Source: Mycobacterium sp. 852013-50091_SCH5140682 (lineage in GTDB: Bacteria > Actinomycetota > Actinomycetes > Mycobacteriales > Mycobacteriaceae). Taken from it: a stretch of DNA of 58,142 nt. The notes beneath the pieces are model-generated. The model worked only from the letters and a program-made list of their open reading frames with translations. It made no database searches and was not told where the DNA came from. Shown piece by piece: positions 16,343 through 24,492 of this stretch. The stretch spans positions 1 through 58,142 of the forward strand of contig NZ_LZTB01000062.1 of NCBI RefSeq assembly GCF_001665685.1. Reading direction: 5' to 3'. Positions within the stretch are counted from its first letter, which is position 1, and each line of letters starts with the position of its first letter. Made by a program: the position numbers and the translations under genes.

Positions 16343-16827
16343 CCGGTGACATCACGTCAGGAGTACTGGTAGCCGGTATCGGCAACATCTTCCTCGGAGA
16401 CGACGGATTCGGGCCCGAGGTGATCAGGCATGTTTCCCGACATGCCGACGACGCGCGAATCCGCATGCGCGACTACGGGATCCGCGGCATGCATCTGGCG
16501 TACGACCTGCTCGACGACTGGGATGCCCTGATCCTGGTCGACGCGCTCCCGTGCCAGGGATCACCGGGGACACTGCACGTGTTCGAAGCCGACTTCGCAG
16601 GCCTGCCCGGCCCGGCCGGTCTCGATGCCCACGCGATGGACCCGGCGGCGGTGTTCGCCGGTCTCACCGCGCTCGGCGGCGCACCGCCCTACACGGTGGT
16701 GATCGGCTGCGAAGTCGAAACAGTCGCCGACGGCATCGGCCTGTCCGACAGTGTGACAGCGGCGATTCCCCATGCGGTCGCGGCGATCGAAGCCGCGACG
16801 GCCCGCCTCGCGAACCGGGAGGTCTGA
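16237..16827 (+). CDS. Hydrogenase maturation protease (HupD/HyaD type)
   Basis: This endopeptidase removes the C-terminal peptide of the large subunit after Ni insertion. The conserved fold begins GVLVAGIGNIFLGDDGFG (coded from about 16360), with the Ni-sensing Glu/Asp in GDDGFGPEV and the Asp/His pair in VDALPC and LDAHAMDP. It matches the 150-residue M52 family. The start is a puzzle: no ATG, GTG or TTG lies in frame between TTG 16237 and the conserved core. At the expected place the codon is ATC (16351), which one base change would make ATG. I list the nearest conventional in-frame start; the true protein probably begins near 16351. It overlaps the 39-residue gene and ends 2 bp before hypC. 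Confidence 0.8.
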   Translation: MDRRRGRGGCRGRRSSGRPEVDSRCPALPEDASHVAGDITSGVLVAGIGNIFLGDDGFGPEVIRHVSRHADDARIRMRDYGIRGMHLAYDLLDDWDALILVDALPCQGSPGTLHVFEADFAGLPGPAGLDAHAMDPAAVFAGLTALGGAPPYTVVIGCEVETVADGIGLSDSVTAAIPHAVAAIEAATARLANREV

Positions 16828-16829
16828 TC

Positions 16830-17084
16830 ATGTGTCTGGGAATCCCGGGGCAGGTGGTGGGCATGCTGGAGGGCTACGGCGGTCAGCTCGCCCTCGTGGA
16901 CGTGGCCGGTGAGCACCGCAAGGTCAACGTCGGCATGCTGGCCGATGCGACCTTGCGCCCCGGCGACTGGGTGATCATCCACATGGGCTTCGCCGTCGAC
17001 AAGACCGACGCGGCCGGTGCCGACGCGGCCCTGCGCGGACTTGAGCTACTCGGCCGCGGCCGCAGCACCGAGGATCCACCATGA
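16830..17084 (+). CDS. hypC: Hydrogenase assembly chaperone HypC, first copy
   Basis: HypC carries the Fe(CN)2CO precursor from HypD to the large subunit. The 84-residue protein starts MCLGIPGQV, with the essential Cys2 exposed after Met removal, and has the beta-barrel core ending GDWVIIHMGFAVDK. The C-terminal 20 residues are a flexible extension. It overlaps hypF by 4 bp. A second hypC (22638-22910) lies downstream; this copy sits directly after the protease. Confidence 0.93.
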   Translation: MCLGIPGQVVGMLEGYGGQLALVDVAGEHRKVNVGMLADATLRPGDWVIIHMGFAVDKTDAAGADAALRGLELLGRGRSTEDPP

Positions 17085-19378
17085 GTGTGCGACAACGACT
17101 TCGAGTCGGCGTCCACGGCGTGGTGCAGGGCGTCGGTTTCCGGCCGTACGTGTACACCACCGCGGCGGCGTTGGGCCTGACGGGATGTGTGCGCAACGAC
17201 AGTTCGGGTGCGGTCATCGAGGTCGAGGGCGAACGCATCGCCCTCGACGAATTCTTGAATCGGCTGCGCGACAATCCCCCTCCGCTGGCCGTCGTCGAGT
17301 CGATCGAGACAGCGCGCATCCCGGTGACAGGCGGGACCGGATTCGTCATCGCCGATACCTCGAGGGCCGACGGCGGCCGCACCCTGGCCTCACCCGATGT
17401 CGCGATGTGCGCCGAATGTGCGGCCGAACAGCGCGATCCGGCTGATCGCCGCTACCGGCACGCGTTCATCAACTGCACCAACTGCGGCCCCCGCTTCACC
17501 ATCATCGCATCACTGCCCTATGACCGCGCGGCGACGGCGATGGCTCCTTTCGCCATGTGCGCCGACTGCGCGCGGGAGTACACCGACCCCGCCGACCGGC
17601 GGTTCCACGCGCAGCCGGTGTGCTGCCCGCGGTGCGGGCCTACCGTGACCTTCCACGGCGACACCACCGCCACAGCCGAATCCGGGGTGCAGGCTGCCCG
17701 GCAACTGCTGTGCGACGGGAAAATCCTCGGCGTCAAGGGAATCGGCGGCTACCATCTGGCCTGCGATGCGAGCGATCACCGAGCGGTCGCCGAACTGCGC
17801 CGACGCAAACGCCGCGGTGACAAGCCGTTCGCGGTGATGGTGCCCAACCTTGCCGCAGCACACGACATCGCCGACATCGGCGCTGCCGCAGCGCGGTTGT
17901 TGGGCAGCCCGGCGCGTCCGATCGTCCTGCTGCCGCGCCGCCCCGGTGCGGCGGTCGCCGACTCCGTCGCTCCACACAATCCCGACCTCGGGGTGATGCT
18001 CGCCTACAGTCCGCTGCACGCCCTGCTGTTCGGGCTACCCGGCGACCGACCGGCGCCCCGCGTGCTCGTGATGACGTCGGCCAATCTCAGTGGCGAACCG
18101 ATCTGCTACACCGACAACGATGCGCTGCACCGGCTTTCGTTCCTGGCCGACGGCTGGCTCACGCACGACAGGGCGATCCTGGTGCCCTGCGACGACTCCG
18201 TGCTCCGCGTGGTCGAGGGCACCGAACTTCCGATCCGCCGCTCACGGGGATACGCGCCACTGCCCGTTGCCCTCCCCGCAGCCGTACCACCCACGCTGGC
18301 CGTGGGTGCCGATGTCAAGAACACTCTGGCCGTGGCCGATCAGCGCTACGCCTGGTTGAGCGCACACATCGGCGACATGGACGGGCTGGCCACGCTCACC
18401 GCGTTCGGCCAAGCGGTCCGGCACCTCGAGGCGCTCACCAACGTCGCGCCCGAAGTCCTTGTCGCCGACGCTCATCCCGAGTATCGGTCGACTGGCTGGG
18501 CGCACCGCCACGCCGACGGCCGACCGGTGCGGACGGTGCAGCACCACCACGCCCATATCGCCGCGGCGATGGCTGAACACGGCCTGGACTGTCCGGTGCT
18601 CGGATTCGCGTTCGACGGAACCGGATACGGCCCCGACGGCGCGGTGTGGGGTGGCGAGCTGCTCGAAGCGGACTACAAGGGTTACCAGCGGCTGGCGCAC
18701 CTGCGATATGTGCCGATGCCCGGCGGCGACATCAGCGTCCGACGGCCCTACCGGATGGCACTGTCGCATCTACGGGCAGCCGGGCTCGACTGGGACACTG
18801 ACCTGCCGCCGGTGCGGGCATGTCCGTCCGACGAGTTGCGCGTACTCGAACATCAGTTGCGCAGGGACGCCGGGTGCACCCCGACCTCCAGCATGGGCCG
18901 GCTCTTTGACGCCGTCGCCGCCTTGATCGGGGTGCGTCAGGTGGTGGACTACGAGGCGCAGGCCGCCATCGAGCTGGAGGGGTTGTCGCGCACCGCCGAA
19001 GCCGGCAGAGGCCGCTGTGCCGCCGGTACCACCCATTACACGTTCACCCTCGACACCGACCGGCATCCGCTGGTGTTCGATCCCGGGCCGGTGCTCGCGG
19101 CCGTGATCGAGGATCTCCGCGGCGACGTACCGGTCGCGGTGATCGGGGCCCGATTCCATCGGGCGGTGGCCGATCTGATCGTCGCACTGGCCGAAATCCG
19201 CGCGGTGCCGGGCCAGCCCGTGGTGCTCTCAGGCGGGGTGTTCCAAAATGCGCTGCTGCTGCGCCAGACGCTGACCGCGCTGCACACCAAAGGATTCCAG
19301 GTGTTCACCCACCGCCAGGTGCCGCCGAACGACGGCGGCATCGCGCTGGGCCAGCTCCTGGTCGGAAATGCCGGGTGA
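17081..19378 (+). CDS. hypF: Carbamoyltransferase HypF
   Basis: HypF converts carbamoyl phosphate to the thiocarbamate on HypE that becomes the CN ligands. The 765 residues show the full domain order. An acylphosphatase-like region occupies about 5-90 (GVHGVVQGVGFRPYVY). Paired zinc fingers lie at about 107-190 (CAEC, CTNC, CADC, CCPRC). A YrdC-like domain spans about 205-380 (KGIGGYHLACDA). A Kae1/carbamoyltransferase domain spans about 395-765 with the metal motif HHHAHIAAAMAEH and the nucleotide motif FDGTGYGPDG. No truncation is evident. It is coupled to hypC by a 4-bp overlap. Confidence 0.95.
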   Translation: MSVRQRLRVGVHGVVQGVGFRPYVYTTAAALGLTGCVRNDSSGAVIEVEGERIALDEFLNRLRDNPPPLAVVESIETARIPVTGGTGFVIADTSRADGGRTLASPDVAMCAECAAEQRDPADRRYRHAFINCTNCGPRFTIIASLPYDRAATAMAPFAMCADCAREYTDPADRRFHAQPVCCPRCGPTVTFHGDTTATAESGVQAARQLLCDGKILGVKGIGGYHLACDASDHRAVAELRRRKRRGDKPFAVMVPNLAAAHDIADIGAAAARLLGSPARPIVLLPRRPGAAVADSVAPHNPDLGVMLAYSPLHALLFGLPGDRPAPRVLVMTSANLSGEPICYTDNDALHRLSFLADGWLTHDRAILVPCDDSVLRVVEGTELPIRRSRGYAPLPVALPAAVPPTLAVGADVKNTLAVADQRYAWLSAHIGDMDGLATLTAFGQAVRHLEALTNVAPEVLVADAHPEYRSTGWAHRHADGRPVRTVQHHHAHIAAAMAEHGLDCPVLGFAFDGTGYGPDGAVWGGELLEADYKGYQRLAHLRYVPMPGGDISVRRPYRMALSHLRAAGLDWDTDLPPVRACPSDELRVLEHQLRRDAGCTPTSSMGRLFDAVAALIGVRQVVDYEAQAAIELEGLSRTAEAGRGRCAAGTTHYTFTLDTDRHPLVFDPGPVLAAVIEDLRGDVPVAVIGARFHRAVADLIVALAEIRAVPGQPVVLSGGVFQNALLLRQTLTALHTKGFQVFTHRQVPPNDGGIALGQLLVGNAG

Positions 19379-19381
19379 GCC

Positions 19382-20137
19382 ATGACGGTCATCGGATTGC
19401 ACACCCTGCCCGCGGGATCGGCGCTCTTCGCACGCTACGCCTACCCGCCCAACGAGCTGGGGTACTGCGGGCCGGGCGACTCCGGTGTGCTGCTGCGCGG
19501 TGACGATGCGGCCCGGGTGGCAAGCCATGCCAGGGAATTCGACGGGGCCTGGCCATATCTGAGCACCATCGCACGCGCCACGGGATCGGACCCGCTGGAC
19601 GTCGACGTGGTCCGCGGATATTGGGTGGGCGGCGCTCCGCTGAGGCGCGTCGACCCCGCCGTCCTGCTCAAGACGCTGCGGGCGGCATTTACGGGGCAGG
19701 TGACCGGCCTGCTCGATGATGTCGAATGCACGCCGGCTGTCTTGGCACACCACAGCTTTCATGTCTTCGTCGTCTATCCGTGGGTGCGCTTCCTCGATCG
19801 GGAACCCGCACCGGCACTGAAGGTGTTGCAGAGTTGCCGGATCCGATGGGGCACCGTCACGGCCGTCGACGGCGAACATGCCGTCATCGATTCCTGTCCC
19901 CTCGTCCTCGACGACCGCGCATTGCGGTTGGGCGTGCGGCGCCCCGAGCGGGTGCGCTGGAGCCGCGACGGCGCGTCGTTCGTCACCGCACCGACACCCG
20001 GCACCGTTGTGTCAGCCCACTGGGACTGGGTGTGCGACACCCTCACCGGCGCCGAGTGGAAGGCACTGCGCGAGGCCACCACGACAACGCTCGACATGGT
20101 GAACGCCGCCCGAAGAAGAACAGGAGGTCTCCCATGA
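19382..20137 (+). CDS. DUF6390 family protein, hydrogenase cluster
   Basis: The 251-residue protein begins GLHTLPAGSALFARYAYPPNELGYCGP. It has Tyr/Pro/Gly-rich N-terminal segments and a His pair in LAHHSFHVFVVYPWVRFL near 125. No membrane segment is present. The family name DUF6390 fits, and such genes sit beside hyp genes. It starts 3 bp after hypF and its stop overlaps the SIS-HupF start (ATGA). No role can be assigned; the tight coupling suggests an assembly function. Confidence 0.72.
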   Translation: MTVIGLHTLPAGSALFARYAYPPNELGYCGPGDSGVLLRGDDAARVASHAREFDGAWPYLSTIARATGSDPLDVDVVRGYWVGGAPLRRVDPAVLLKTLRAAFTGQVTGLLDDVECTPAVLAHHSFHVFVVYPWVRFLDREPAPALKVLQSCRIRWGTVTAVDGEHAVIDSCPLVLDDRALRLGVRRPERVRWSRDGASFVTAPTPGTVVSAHWDWVCDTLTGAEWKALREATTTTLDMVNAARRRTGGLP

Positions 20138-20865
20138 CCGTCACCGCACAACCGTTCGTCGACACCCAGTTGTCGGCTGACCTCGCCGCGGCCGCACTGG
20201 ACGTCGCGCGCAAGTTCCACGACGGCGCCACACTGTGGGTCATTGCGCCGCAATGGGAGCCGCACGCGCATCACGTCGCCGTCGAATTCGTCCACCCGGT
20301 CATCATGGGCAAACGCGCCCTGCCGTCCGTGGCGCTGGTCGAGCCGGATCCCGTCGCGCAGGCCAGGGTGGCCAGTCAACCCGGTGATCTGCTGCTGGCC
20401 GTCGCATCGGCGGACGAGCCCGCGGTCATCGATGCCATGCGCCGGGCACCCGCCTGGGGCGTCACGACGGTGTGGATCGGATCGGGCCCACGTCCTGCGG
20501 CCGGGGCCGCCCATCACATCCTGTGGGTCGACTCCGACGACCCGATGGTGCCCGCGACCGGCCGGTTCGTCTTGCTGTACCACCTGCTCTGGGAGCTCAC
20601 CCACGTGTGCTTCGAGCATCCTGGACTGCTCAAACCCGCCGACGCCGAGCGCACCGAAGAGGTCTGCGTGACCTGCAGCGATGAGGGCCAGCTCGCGGAA
20701 GTCATTCTGGCTCCCGAGGATTCGAGCGGGCAAGCACTCATCCGCACCCGCGACGGAGAACAGTGGGTCGACGTCGCACTGCTCGGCGACGTGTCACCCA
20801 ACGACCTGATCCTCGTGCATGCAGGCACCGGGATCGCCCGGCTGGAAACGGAGTCGGCCTCATGA
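20134..20865 (+). CDS. SIS-like and HupF/HypC domain fusion
   Basis: In 243 residues, about 10-165 resemble a sugar-isomerase-like (SIS/Rossmann) domain with VIAPQW, GDLLLAVASADEPAVIDAM and VTTVWIGSG segments. About 170-243 are a HypC/HupF beta-barrel with EEVCVTCSDEGQ, LLGDVSPNDLILVHAGTGIARL. The HupF Cys is internal rather than N-terminal, as expected for HupF-like proteins. HupF is known to protect hydrogenase large subunits during maturation under oxygen. The protein is unusual for combining the two folds. It overlaps the neighbouring genes at both ends. Confidence 0.8.
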   Translation: MTVTAQPFVDTQLSADLAAAALDVARKFHDGATLWVIAPQWEPHAHHVAVEFVHPVIMGKRALPSVALVEPDPVAQARVASQPGDLLLAVASADEPAVIDAMRRAPAWGVTTVWIGSGPRPAAGAAHHILWVDSDDPMVPATGRFVLLYHLLWELTHVCFEHPGLLKPADAERTEEVCVTCSDEGQLAEVILAPEDSSGQALIRTRDGEQWVDVALLGDVSPNDLILVHAGTGIARLETESAS

Positions 20866-21536
20866 CCACGAACCAATCCGACAGCACCGGATTCCTCTAT
20901 CCGTTCATCGAGTCCGAAGAGACCGACGCGCGGTCCCTGCTCGACGACCTGGCGTCCTCGGCGCGTGGGAAAGCGGCGGAAAGCGCTCGGCTACAACAGG
21001 AATCACTACGCGAATACGATCCCGGACTGGTCAAGGCCGGCCAGGCCATGGCCGACCGGTTCGCTCGCGGTGGCAGGCTCTACACGCTGGGCAACGGGGG
21101 CAGCTCCACCGATGCGGCCACCCTGGCCACCCTGTTCAGCCGCCCGGCGCGGGGCCGACCAGTGGCGGCCTGGTCGTTGGCTGCCGACGAAGCCGTCGTC
21201 ACGGCTCTGGGCAATGACGTGGGATTTGAGCTCATCTTCAAACGCCAGATCATCGCCCATGCCCGCGACCGCGATGTCGCCATCGCGCTGTCGACGTCCG
21301 GCAACTCCGAGGACCTCATGACGGCGATCACCGAGGCCAAGCGGCGGGGACTGCTCACCATCGGGTTCGCCGGTCACGACGGTGGGCGCATGGGCACGGC
21401 CGAAGACCTGGACTTCTGTTTCACCGTGCACAGCCAGAGCATTCATCGCATCCAGGAAAGCCACGCCATGCTGGGGTACCGGCTCTGGTCGGTCGCCCAG
21501 GAGCGCATGGCCCGCCTGCGGGAGCACGCATCATGA
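20862..21536 (+). CDS. SIS-domain protein, phosphoheptose-isomerase-like
   Basis: The 224-residue protein has the GmhA-type SIS signature: LGNGGSSTDAATLATLF near residue 80, ALSTSGNSEDLMTAITEAKRRG near 145 and a C-terminal HAMLGYRLWSVAQERM. These residues bind phosphosugars in GmhA and DiaA. It is placed between the SIS-HupF fusion and hypE, with 4-bp overlaps on both sides, so it belongs to the hydrogenase operon rather than to sugar metabolism. What it binds here is unknown. It could pair with the SIS half of the preceding protein. Confidence 0.82.
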   Translation: MTTNQSDSTGFLYPFIESEETDARSLLDDLASSARGKAAESARLQQESLREYDPGLVKAGQAMADRFARGGRLYTLGNGGSSTDAATLATLFSRPARGRPVAAWSLAADEAVVTALGNDVGFELIFKRQIIAHARDRDVAIALSTSGNSEDLMTAITEAKRRGLLTIGFAGHDGGRMGTAEDLDFCFTVHSQSIHRIQESHAMLGYRLWSVAQERMARLREHAS

Positions 21537-22624
21537 CCGCCACCACGGCGGCGCAACGCGAGGACCGAGCGCTCGAACGGATCGACAAGTTCCGGCAGCG
21601 GCGCCCGCGGCTGCTCGACGAGGTCGTGACCCTGGCCCACGGTGCGGGCGGCAAATCGTCTGCGGCACTGGTCGATGCCGTGTTCGTGGAAGCCTTCCGC
21701 AACCCTGAACTGGAGCAGCTCGGCGACGCCGCGGTGGTGACCACGCCGGCCGGGGATCGGCTGGCGTTCTCGACCGATTCGTATGTCGTTGCGCCGCATC
21801 GTTTCCCCGGCGGGTCCATAGGCCACGTCGCAGTGCACGGGACGATCAACGACCTCGCCGTCTCGGGTGCCCGGCCGTGCTGGATGTCCGCAGGATTCGT
21901 GATCGAGGAGGGTTTCCCGATCAGTGAACTGCGCGAGATCGTGGCAGACATGGCCGAAGCCGCCGCGCATGCCGGAGTGCTGATCGTCACCGGCGACACC
22001 AAGGTGGTCGGAAAAGACGCGGCCGACGGCGTGTACATCTGCACCGCAGGCGTCGGCGTGATTCCCGAAGGCCGGCACCTGGCCCGCGAACTCGTGCAAC
22101 CGGGCGACAAGGTGGTGTTGTCGGGCACCATCGGCGATCACGGCATGGCGGTGATGCTGGCCCGCGGCGACCTGGCCATCGACGCCGACATCGCGTCGGA
22201 TACCGCGCCCGTGCACGAACTTGTCGAGGCCCTGTTGGCTGCCGCGCCGTCCACGCGGTGGATGCGGGACGCGACCCGTGGCGGTGTCGGAACCGTGTGC
22301 AACGAACTCGCCAAAGATCGGCCGTTCGCGGTGGTCCTCGACGAGCCCAAGCTGCCGATGGAACCCCAGGTGCTCGGTGCCTGCGATCTGCTCGGCATCG
22401 ACCCGCTCTACGTCGCCAACGAGGGCAAGTTCCTCGCTGTCGTCGCACCCGAGGAGGCCGACGCCGCCGTCGCGGCCCTGCGCACCCATCCACAGGGCAC
22501 GCGTGCCGCCGTCGTGGGCGAGATCATCCCCGAGCCGCACGGGATCGTGGCGCTCCGAACATCATTCGGCGGTACCCGCATCGTCGACATGCTCGTCGGC
22601 GACCCACTGCCACGTATCTGCTGA
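21533..22624 (+). CDS. hypE: Hydrogenase expression/formation protein HypE
   Basis: HypE dehydrates its C-terminal thiocarboxamide to thiocyanate, the cyanide donor for the active-site iron. The 363-residue PurM-like protein shows LAHGAGGKSS near residue 38, DTKVVG and GDKVVLSGTIGDHGMAVM, and ends PRIC, the obligatory C-terminal Cys that HypF modifies. The N-terminus carries about 25 extra residues (AQREDRALERIDKFRQRRP) before the fold. It is 13 bp upstream of the second hypC. Confidence 0.95.
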   Translation: MTATTAAQREDRALERIDKFRQRRPRLLDEVVTLAHGAGGKSSAALVDAVFVEAFRNPELEQLGDAAVVTTPAGDRLAFSTDSYVVAPHRFPGGSIGHVAVHGTINDLAVSGARPCWMSAGFVIEEGFPISELREIVADMAEAAAHAGVLIVTGDTKVVGKDAADGVYICTAGVGVIPEGRHLARELVQPGDKVVLSGTIGDHGMAVMLARGDLAIDADIASDTAPVHELVEALLAAAPSTRWMRDATRGGVGTVCNELAKDRPFAVVLDEPKLPMEPQVLGACDLLGIDPLYVANEGKFLAVVAPEEADAAVAALRTHPQGTRAAVVGEIIPEPHGIVALRTSFGGTRIVDMLVGDPLPRIC

Positions 22625-22637
22625 GAGGAAAACTGCA

Positions 22638-22910
22638 ATGTGTCTCGGAATCCCCGGCCAGGTGGTCGATTTCGTCGACGCCGAGGCCTACCTGGCCAAG
22701 GTCGACGTCAACGGCGTACGGCGCATCATCAGTGTCCGACTGCTCGCCGAAGACAATCTGCAGGTCGGCGACTGGGTGCTGGTCCACGTCGGGTTCGCGA
22801 TGGCCAAGATCGACGAACGCGAAGCCGCCCTGACCCTGGATCAAGTCCAGAAGATGGGCGAGAACTATCAGCAGGAGATCGCCGCGTTCAACGACTCCGA
22901 AATCGCTTGA
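22638..22910 (+). CDS. hypC: Hydrogenase assembly chaperone HypC, second copy
   Basis: The 90-residue protein starts MCLGIPGQVVDFVDAEAYLAKVDVNG with the key Cys2, and the core GDWVLVHVGFAMAKIDEREA matches the HypC family. It differs widely from the first HypC outside the N-terminal motif, so the two are paralogues rather than a recent copy. It sits between hypE and hypD, the usual HypC position. This copy is therefore the likely general HypD partner. Confidence 0.92.
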   Translation: MCLGIPGQVVDFVDAEAYLAKVDVNGVRRIISVRLLAEDNLQVGDWVLVHVGFAMAKIDEREAALTLDQVQKMGENYQQEIAAFNDSEIA

Positions 22911-22920
22911 GAGGCTTGAC

Positions 22921-24045
22921 ATGAAGTTCGTCGACGAATTCCGCGATCCGGCCGCCGCGCGGGCCCTGGTCAAATCGATCACCGAACTCGCCGGTGACGA
23001 CGAGTTCAAATTCATGGAGGTGTGCGGCGGCCACACCCACACCATCTACAGGCACGGCATCGAACACCTCCTGCCGAGTTCGATCGAGTTGGTACACGGG
23101 CCGGGCTGCCCGGTCTGTGTGATCCCGATGGGCCGGGTGGACGACGCGATGTGGCTGGCCGAACAGCCCGGCATCATCTTCACCACGTTCGGCGACATGA
23201 TGCGCGTGCCCGGCTCACGCGGGAACCTGATCGAAGCCAAAGCCCGCGGGGCCGACGTGCGATTCGTCTACTCGCCGCTGGACGCGCTGAAGGTCGCCCG
23301 CGACAATCCCGACCGGCATGTCGTGTTCTTCGCGGTCGGGTTCGAGACCACCGCACCGTCGACGGCTGTCACGCTCGTCCGAGCACGCACGCTGGGGGTG
23401 CACAACTTCAGCGTGTTCTGCAACCACGTCACGATCGTGCCGCCCATCAAGGCCATCCTCGAATCCCCCGACCTGCGACTGTCGGGATTCCTCGGTCCGG
23501 GTCACGTTTCCACCGTGGTCGGGCTGCGGCCGTACCGCTTCGTCCCCGCCGTCTACGGCAAGCCCATGGTGGTCGCGGGGTTCGAGCCGCTCGACATTTT
23601 GGCCTCGGTGCACATGCTCCTGCAGCAGATCCGCGAGGGCCGTTGCGAGGTGGAGAACCAGTACACGCGCGTGGTGCGCCCCGAGGGAAACGTCCAGGCC
23701 CTGAAGCTGATGGCGGAGACGTTCGAGCTGCGCCCCCACTTCGAATGGCGCGGCCTCGGATTCATCTCCCAGAGCGCACTGAAGATCCACCGCGACTATG
23801 CCGAGTACGACGCCGAGCTGGTGTTCGACATGCCCGGGGTGCGCGTGGCAGACCCGAAGGCCTGCCAGTGCGGGGAGGTGCTCAAGGGTGTCATCAAGCC
23901 GTGGGAGTGCAAGGTGTTCGGGACGGCCTGCACGCCCGAGACACCGATTGGAACGTGCATGGTGTCACCGGAGGGCGCGTGCGCGGCGTACTACAACTTC
24001 GGCCGGCTGCACCGCGAGACCGCGCAGCTGCTGATCCAGCGGTGA
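22921..24045 (+). CDS. hypD: Hydrogenase formation protein HypD
   Basis: HypD is the Fe-S scaffold on which the Fe(CN)2CO unit is assembled with HypC. The 374-residue protein shows the conserved CGGHTHTIYRHG near residue 38, GPGCPVCVIP near 61, the GPGHVSTVVG loop near 190 and a C-terminal four-Cys [4Fe-4S] region (ACQCGEV, KPWECKVFGTACTPETPIGTCMVSPEGACAAYY). It is the last gene of the island: a leftward gene begins 2 bp beyond its stop. Confidence 0.95.
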   Translation: MKFVDEFRDPAAARALVKSITELAGDDEFKFMEVCGGHTHTIYRHGIEHLLPSSIELVHGPGCPVCVIPMGRVDDAMWLAEQPGIIFTTFGDMMRVPGSRGNLIEAKARGADVRFVYSPLDALKVARDNPDRHVVFFAVGFETTAPSTAVTLVRARTLGVHNFSVFCNHVTIVPPIKAILESPDLRLSGFLGPGHVSTVVGLRPYRFVPAVYGKPMVVAGFEPLDILASVHMLLQQIREGRCEVENQYTRVVRPEGNVQALKLMAETFELRPHFEWRGLGFISQSALKIHRDYAEYDAELVFDMPGVRVADPKACQCGEVLKGVIKPWECKVFGTACTPETPIGTCMVSPEGACAAYYNFGRLHRETAQLLIQR

Positions 24046-24046
24046 C

Positions 24047-24250
24047 TCAGCGACGCCAGTTCGGAAAGTTGTCGAGATCCCGCAGCGTCATGACAAAACC
24101 GACCGCGCCGACGGCGATGGCCAGGAAGTAGCCGACCGCAGCATGCCAGCCACCCAACGTCGACGCGACCAGCCAGCACAACAGAACCGCGGCGATGACC
24201 AGCAACACACCGTAAAGCGGTGTTCGTTGAGGGTGCTCACCTAGTCGCAT
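24047..24250 (-). CDS. Small two-span membrane protein
   Basis: ATG 24250 gives 67 residues (start MRLGEHPQRTP) with two hydrophobic segments, at about 13-31 and 35-53, and a charged tail DLDNFPNWRR. No family with known function is recognised. It is convergent with hypD, two bases apart. The ORF upstream is open for another 30 codons, but these are Arg-rich and unlike a start region. It may be a mycobacterial housekeeping membrane protein rather than part of the hydrogenase island. Confidence 0.65.
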   Translation of the reverse strand: MRLGEHPQRTPLYGVLLVIAAVLLCWLVASTLGGWHAAVGYFLAIAVGAVGFVMTLRDLDNFPNWRR

Positions 24251-24291
24251 AACTCCGGTATACGCGCTTGCGTGAGCTACGTCACACTCCG

Positions 24292-24483
24292 TTACCACTC
24301 GTCGCGTGGGACGTCGAAATCGGCGCACAGGGCCCGCCACACATCGCGCGGCTCCACGCCTGCCTCAATCGCCTGCGCGGCGGTGCGCCCCATGCTGCTC
24401 AGCACGTGGTCGACGAGCATGGACCGCCCTCGCATCGAGCCGAACCGGCCGTCGACCAGCTCGTGGAATTCCGTCAAGCGCAC
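24292..24483 (-). CDS. DUF3046 protein (Rv2738c-like)
   Basis: The 63-residue protein reads MRLTEFHELVDGRFG and carries GRTAAQAIEAGVEPRDVW, matching the actinobacterial DUF3046 family that usually sits beside recA-recX. In M. tuberculosis it is directly next to recA; here the hydrogenase island separates them. No function is known. The next gene upstream on the same strand (glycosyltransferase) ends 9 bp away. Confidence 0.88.
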   Translation of the reverse strand: MRLTEFHELVDGRFGSMRGRSMLVDHVLSSMGRTAAQAIEAGVEPRDVWRALCADFDVPRDEW

Positions 24484-24492
24484 GAGCCCAAC

